DNA of 22,229 nt, from NCBI GenBank assembly GCA_003427395.1, contig BFEA01000369.1, positions 221,056-243,284 on the forward strand. Direction: 5' to 3'. Source of the DNA: Chara braunii (Eukaryota; Streptophyta; Charophyceae; Charales; Characeae). Below are positions 16,655 through 22,229 of this stretch, in pieces; position 1 is the stretch's first letter, and each line of letters starts with the position of its first letter. A model generated the notes under the pieces. That model was not told where the DNA came from. It saw nothing but the letters and a program-made list of their open reading frames with translations, and did not search any database. The translations under genes were made by a program, and so were the position numbers.

Positions 16655-17939
16655 CTTGTTTTCAACACCCGACCCCTGTTTTCATAAAAAGAGCATCCAC
16701 CGGTCCTTTTGGTCAGGTCAACCCTTGCCCTAGATGAGAATTATTTCAGACCCCTCATCAAGGTCTCCCTATTTTACCTTCCCATTCCTAAGTACCTCCT
16801 TCCCATAATTCCCTCGGTTGGTCATCCATTTGCCCACATTCTTTCTCTTGGTTCCATTCCGACTGACCTCTATCCTTCTCCCTTCCGATCATCTCTCACT
16901 CGTGTGGACTTAGATGGGGGGGGGATAGACTTAGAAATACGTCCCGTCCAACAGTCCAAGCTCAATCAATCTTTACGGGGGGGGGGAGCACATAAAAAAA
17001 ATCAGGCAATCTTACATACGGGTCGGTCATCCTCTCACCGGTCATCCCCAATATGGTCTCTCCGCTGGTACTATCGGTAGAGTTTTATCCCATACCTCAA
17101 GCGCAACTCAACCGTCGCGAGCGTGGTACCCAGGCTCCGACAAGGCGTTAGCCCTTTCCTTGTCCCCAGAATACCCCATCCCGTCTTGCCGCTTTGCACA
17201 TCCATACTGACACCGAGGGTTACCTCGAGTGCCTAAATACAGGGACAAAATCAGTCGTCCGGGCATTCACTTTCATCGGTTCGACAAGAATCAGCCTTTC
17301 CCAAAACCATGCTACGAGAAGCTATTAATCGCCTCCGAGACTCTGTCTTTGTCCGCATGCAGTGGTACTCCCTCCGCCAGCCAATAGACTAAGCCCCGCC
17401 TGAGGAGATTTCACACCCCGTCCGGCAGATCATCGAGCCAAAGTCCGTCACCGCTCGAACGAGAATGCTACTAATCAACCGACGTGACAAACTCCCGTCC
17501 GACAGCTCGGTGGCCTGACCTCGACATACGAACACACGACAGCCTACAACAAAAGAATGACGTTTCGCAATGCGCATTGACCGGTGCAAACCAATCCTTT
17601 CCTTCCGAAAGGCAGGACGCTCGAATCCCATCATGCAAACACAAGTCCCAAGTGGGACACACATAGTACAAGTGTCTTTCCGTTGGTGCACCCAGTGCTT
17701 CCTACCCATAACTCATAGATTTTCTCTCAGGACAATGAGTGTCACTCCCCCTACTTGCATACATAGCGGTTAGTTCCTTCTCGTGAGAATCTTTAAGGGT
17801 GAGTTAGTTTTCCTTAGAGTCTAGCAACTCTCTTCATTTCCCTTTTCTTCATTTGTCTGTCCTTTCATAGGGCGGAATTGTTCTTTCTTGATGTCCCGTT
17901 GTGTTCATATTGGTTCCTTCAATCATTAAAAAGGTGCAA
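16655..17939. other. Mostly non-coding; possible gene relic 17280-17710
   Basis: No intact gene was recognised. Two G homopolymers occur on the plus strand (16916-16924, nine G; 16977-16986, ten G). On the minus strand about 17280-17440 there is a coherent but broken frame containing LVYWLAEGVPLHADKDRVSEA; a neighbouring frame (17389-17709) carries LISSILVRAVTDFGSM. Together these could be a fifth, heavily decayed copy of the A-D family, but the match is weak. Confidence 0.3.
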
Positions 17940-18560
17940 AGTGCATGAGCCCGCTGGGCTCAAAGAAGAAGGGGAAAACACCCATTCGGTCGGATCACTC
18001 CGCCATGGGATTTTCACCAGACCCCGGCCGAAGCCGAAGGACCAATCGCCTGCCAGGTAACCGGAGCCCTTCTTTCATACGAAAAGGAAGGGTCGACCTG
18101 CAACTTGCCCAAGGCTTCACCGGACTGGCGAACACCAGCACCAAACGAAGGAGTGCTAGAGCCATTCCGTAAGGAGATGGCTAACCAAGTGCAAAGCATG
18201 CATGTTATTCCTCCAGGCCTGACCATGCCATGCGCCCAGCCGCCCTCAAATCTGATTCTCTCAAGGGAAAGAGCAAGCACAAGTCCATTTTTCTTCTCTT
18301 GGGTTATGTACACGTGAATGCGTCGGGCGCCCCCCTCGAAATTGCAAGGGTCAGTTTAACCGCATGCCCATCACCTCCACCAATTTTGTAGGGCCAAACC
18401 CCGGTAAACTTTCGAGCCTTAGTCGACCATGCTGCGGGTCCCAGTTGGCTCGGCCCGCCCACACTCATGCTCAGGGCGCGGGCCATTCGTCCCAGGGTCA
18501 CCCCCACCTAGTGCTTTGAGATGGATGAGGATGGACCATTGCGCGAGAGAGCTTTGACAT
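17940..18560. other. Segment of foreign-looking composition, possibly organellar
   Basis: This roughly 620-bp block lacks the pyrimidine bias of its surroundings and is GC-balanced. Frames without stops run for 60-100 codons on both strands (for example 18014-18313 and 18304-18507 minus, 17945-18172 and 18105-18317 plus). It contains a short perfect hairpin GAGCCC-gct-GGGCTC (17947-17961). The wording reminds me of plant mitochondrial intron or intergenic DNA, but this is an impression, not a match. It could equally be part of another mobile element. No protein family was recognised. Confidence 0.3.
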
Positions 18561-18561
18561 T

Positions 18562-18625
18562 GGGGATGTAGCTCAACCCTCACGCCGGGTGGTAGCCTCG
18601 CTAATTGTTTCGCAACGCTGATTTT
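18562..18625 (+). other. tRNA-Ala-like 5' sequence (Pol III A-box)
   Basis: GGGGATGTAGCTCA (18562-18575) equals the usual 5' end of many eukaryotic tRNA-Ala genes, and GGGTGGTAGCCTCGCT follows after an extra run of about 12 nt. No anticodon arm that pairs, no B-box (GGTTCGA-type) and no acceptor partner were found, so this is not a functional tRNA. A T-run (about 18622-18630) follows. It may be a relic of a tRNA or of a tRNA-derived SINE. Confidence 0.3.
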
Positions 18626-18630
18626 TTTTT

Positions 18631-19470
18631 GATTCTTTGTTGTGTTCTCATGTTTTTGCTCCTTCCAATGCGCCGGCAGTCCAAGGATTCTTTGAGTGTT
18701 TCTCTTCTCTTGTGCGTAGGCTAAGCGTCATCCCTAGGCCACGCACCATTTCCCTAAGCATTGTGGTCATATGACATCATCGGGGTGCGGCGGAACCGTC
18801 CTCTCCCTCGCCTCTACGCATCCATCGGGTCTCACAATTTGCTTTCTTCCTTATTGAAGTAGGCCCCTTAGTCTTTTCGGGATCCTCATATGCATGCACA
18901 CACAACATCACATTTCCCTTGGTATGATTGCGCTCTCATTTACACTCCAAGTCTTCAAGCGCAAAAGTCATTTTCATGGGTTGGCTCTATGTCAAGGGTC
19001 CCATAACCCCTTTGTCCCTCTTCTCTCTCCCTCTTGGTGCCTCGTTCCTCTCGACCCTATCCTGCTCAAGGCATTTCTAGCCATCACTCATCTGCACAAT
19101 CCCACACAAGCAAGAAGATTCATACAATACCCTGTTGGGGGTCAACACATAGCCCTTCCCACATGCATATCTTTTCAGATTCTTTGGCTGCTCTTTGTTC
19201 CCTCTTGTTGCTCAATCAGCCCATTCTCTTCTCATAGTCATGCAGTCAGGGAAATGGTTGAGTCAAACTGACCTTGCTCTCACTTATATTCTTTCTTGGA
19301 TTCCGCCTTTTCTTACTTTCTCAATGTCCTTTTTCCTTTGCCTTCTTGGTGGCACAAGGGACCGACTATCCTTCCTTTTCCCTCTCTCTCCACCAAGTGA
19401 GGTCTGATCTCCCTTTACTGTTCGCACCCTGGCATTGTAACAAGTGAGGGGAGAGGGTTAGTTATGTGCT
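18631..19470. other. T/C-rich spacer, nothing recognised
   Basis: No supported gene. Short plus-strand frames (for example 18894-19271) look like translated low-complexity sequence without family features. It separates the foreign-looking block from the polypurine tract and satellite. Confidence 0.4.
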
Positions 19471-19473
19471 AAG

Positions 19474-19626
19474 TGAAGAGACGAGAGAGAGGGGGAGAGA
19501 AGGCAAGGTAATAAGGGGGGAGGGGAAAGAGAGGACCAGAGAAGGAGGGATAAAAAAGAGGGAGAGGGCGAAGGAGACAGAGAGAGGAGATGGGGAAAGA
19601 GAGAGGAAGAGAGAGAGAGAGAGAGT
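19474..19626 (+). repeat. 150-bp polypurine (GA) tract
   Basis: Almost every base is G or A, with only a few pyrimidine interruptions, and it ends in a (GA)n microsatellite. It lies at the left edge of the satellite array. Long homopurine tracts can form triplex (H-DNA) structures. The open frames on both strands here are composition artefacts. Confidence 0.85.
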
Positions 19627-19689
19627 TTCTAACAAAATCAGCTCCCCATAGCAGCAATCAAACGTCAATCACTCGTCCCATAAAAAAAG

Positions 19690-22229
19690 TTGACTAAGTA
19701 TATCTTGGAATATTATACATGAACATGACAATGAGAAGCTAGATCAATGGAAAACACATGCTCATAGAGAAGAAGGTTATCTAAACAAGATCCGGAACAT
19801 CATATCAAACATGAACTTGACAATGAAAGACTAGACTAGTGGAAAGCCCATGCACAAAGAGAAGAGACCAATTAAGTAAAGATCCGGAACATGAACTTGA
19901 AAATGAAAGACTAGATTAGTGGAATGTACATGCACAAAAAGAAAAGATCAACAAGGTAAATATCCAGAATTTTCACATCAAACATAAACTTGACAATGAG
20001 AGGCTAGACTAGTGGAAACACATGCAAAAGAGAAGAGATCAACTAAGCGAGGATCCGAGATATCACATCAAACATGAACTTCACAAAGAGAGGCTAGACT
20101 AGCGGAAGCACATGCACAAGGAGAAGGGATCAACTAAGCAAAGATCCGGAACATGAACTTGACAAAGAGAGGCTAGACTAGTGAAGGCACATGCACAAAC
20201 AGAAGAGACCAATTCAGTAGAGAACCGGAACATGAAATTGACAATGAGAGACTAGACTAGTGGAAAGCACATGCACAAGGAGAAGAGACTAACTCAGTAA
20301 AGACCCGGAACACCACATCAAACATAAACTTGACAGTGAGAGATTAGACTAGTCGAAAGTACATGCACAAGGAGAAGAGACTAACTGAGCAAAGATTCGG
20401 GACACCACATCGAACATAAACTTGACAATGAGAGACTAGACCAGGGTAAAGTACATGCACAAGGAAAAGAGACTAACTAAGTAAAGATCCGGAACACCAC
20501 ATCAAACATAAACTTGACAATGAGAGACTAGACTAGTGGAAAGTACATGCACAAGGAGAAGNAAGTACATGCACAAGGAGAAGAGACTAACTAAGTAAAG
20601 ATCCGGAACACCACATCAAACATAAACTTGACAATGAGAGACTAGACTAGTGGAAAGCACATGCACAAGGAGAAGAGACTAACTAAGTAAAGATCTGGAA
20701 TACCACATCAAACATAAACTTTGACAATGAGAGACTAGACTAGTGGAAAGCACAAACACAAGGAGAAAAGACTAACTAAACAAAAATCCGGGACACCACA
20801 TCAAACATGAAGTTTAACTTGACAATGAGAGACTAGACAAGTGGAAAGTACATGCACAAGGAGAAGAGACTAACTAAGTAAAGGTCCGAAACACCACATC
20901 AAACATAAACTTAACAATAAGAGACTAGACAAGTGGAAAGTACATGCACAAGGAGAAGAAACTAACTAAGTAAAGATCCGGAACACCACATCAAACATAA
21001 AGTTGACAATGAGAGACTAGACTAGTAGAAAGTACATGCGCAAGGAGAAGAGACTAACTAAGTAAAGATCTGGAACACCACATTAAACATAAACTTGAAA
21101 ATGATAGACTAGACTAGTGGAAAAAACATGCATAAGGAGAAGAGACTAACTAGCTAAAGATCCGGAATACCACATCAAACATAAACTTTGACAATGAGAG
21201 ACTGGACTAGTGGAAAGCACATGCACAAGGAGAAGCGACTAACTAAGTAAGGATCCGGAACACCACATCAAACATAAACTTGACAATGAGAGACTAGACT
21301 TGTGGAAAGCACATGGATAAAGAGTAGAGATCAACTAAGTGAGGATCCAAGACTTCACATCAAACATGAACTTGACAATGAGAGACTAGACTAGTGGAAA
21401 ATACATGCACAAAGAGAAGAGATCAACTAAACAAAGATATGGCACATGAACTTGACAAAGAGAGGTTAGACTAGATGAAGCACATGCACAAAGAGAAAAA
21501 AGCAATTAAGTAAAGATCCGGAGCATGAACTTGACAATGAAAGACTAGACTAGTGGACAGTACATGCACAAAGAGAAGGGACCAACTAAGTAAAGGTCCG
21601 GAACACCACACCAAACACAAACTTGACAATGAGAGGCTAGACTAATGGAAGGCACATGCACATGAAGGGAAGACCGACCAGAACATCACACCAAGTATGA
21701 ACATGACAATGAGAGGCTAGACTAATGAAAAACTCATACACATGAAGGGAAGATCAACCGGAACATCACATTAAGTATGAACATGACAATGAGTGGCTAG
21801 AACTTACGGAAAGCACATGCACATCAAGAGAAAATCATTTGGATCATCACACTAAGTTTGAACATGACAATGAGTGGCTAGGACTAAAGAAAAGTACATG
21901 CACATGAAGAGAAGATCACCCGGAACATCACACTAAGTATGAACATGAGAATGAGTGGTTAGACTAATGAAAGGCACATGCACATGAAGGGAAGACCAAC
22001 CAGAACATAACACCAAGCATGAACATGACAATGAGTGGCTAGACTAATGAAAAACACATGTACATGAAGGGAAGATCATCCGGAACATCACATTAAGTAT
22101 TACATGACAATGAGTGGCTAGACTAATNAAAAAACACATGCACATGAAGGGAAGATCATCCGGAACATCACATTAAGTATGAACATGACAATGAGTGGCT
22201 AGACTAATGAAAAAGCACATGCACATGAA
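19690..22229. repeat. Satellite DNA array, 92-bp and 79-81-bp units
   Basis: About 28-30 head-to-tail units run to the window end. The anchor CAT(G/A)AACTTGACAATGAG recurs at 19718, 19810, 19890, 19983, 20073, 20152, 20231, 20323, 20415 and 20507, and so on, giving steps of 92, 80, 93, 90, 79, 79, 92, 92 and 92. The core AGACTAGACTAGTGGAAAG and ATGCACAAGGAGAAG are well conserved. Longer units contain an extra stretch of about 13 bp (ACACCACATCAAA) that shorter ones lack. From about 21660 the units change to a variant with GAACATGACAATGAGTGGC and ACATGAAGGGAAGATC at 80-81-bp spacing. No coding frame. Centromeric or other heterochromatic location is plausible. Confidence 0.95.
20541..20583. other. 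Assembly join: N flanked by identical 21-mers
   Basis: A single N at 20562 is flanked on both sides by the same 21 bases (20541-20561 and 20563-20583). This is the signature of two contig ends placed side by side without merging their overlap, so the local unit of 114 bp is probably a 92-bp unit plus the artefact. Another single N lies at 22128. Confidence 0.8.

Noticed and set aside
18562-18640. Functional tRNA-Ala gene
   Set aside because: No B-box, no pairing anticodon arm and no acceptor 3' strand were found.
19462-19668. Ser/Leu-rich and Arg/Glu-rich frames in the purine tract
   Set aside because: Composition artefacts of (GA)n sequence with no family features.
19690-22229. CRISPR-like array
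   Set aside because: Units are contiguous and entirely similar, with no unique spacers; the context is eukaryotic satellite DNA.

Overview
The window looks like repeat-rich nuclear DNA of a plant-lineage eukaryote. The gag, pol and integrase wording resembles Ty3/gypsy elements I associate with the charophyte alga Chara braunii. That is recall rather than a search, and the organism call is moderate (about 0.55). There are no prokaryotic operon features. No intact host gene was recognised; nearly everything readable is transposon-derived and lies on the minus strand, which is why the plus strand is so pyrimidine-rich.

Layout from left to right. 1-1203: a T/C-rich block that probably holds part of an LTR (minus strand), with perfect hairpins and a 4 x 26-bp repeat, bounded by a polypurine tract (PPT). 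1328-2081: a broken minus-strand fragment of a DNMT3-like cytosine-5 DNA methyltransferase lying just upstream of that PPT, as if carried at the 3' end of a retrotransposon. About 2090-2645: a 63-bp minisatellite next to a second PPT/LTR boundary at 2693-2707. 2710-5064: non-coding sequence with a 5 x 40-bp repeat and a 64-bp duplication. 5065-5814: an acidic ORF with a SUMO-interaction-like motif. 6363-12770: a complete but decayed Ty3/gypsy gag-pol (gag, CCHC zinc knuckle, protease, reverse transcriptase, RNase H, integrase). 13233-16654: four tandem, diverged, same-strand copies of an unrecognised gene family (A to D). 16655-19470: mostly non-coding, with poly-G runs, a segment of foreign-looking composition at about 17940-18560 and a tRNA-Ala-like sequence. 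19474-19626: a polypurine tract. 19690-22229: a satellite array of 92-bp and 79-81-bp units that continues off the window.

Read on the minus strand the order is: paralogue array, gag, protease, RT, RNase H, integrase, acidic ORF, PPT/LTR, then a methyltransferase fragment and a second PPT/LTR. This fits either nested related retroelements, or one family carrying accessory genes both upstream of gag and downstream of integrase. The element is dead: about 17 in-frame stops, several frameshifts, a lost RT catalytic aspartate, a damaged protease motif and a deletion inside RNase H. No matching LTR pair was found by eye, so the element's outer limits are unresolved.
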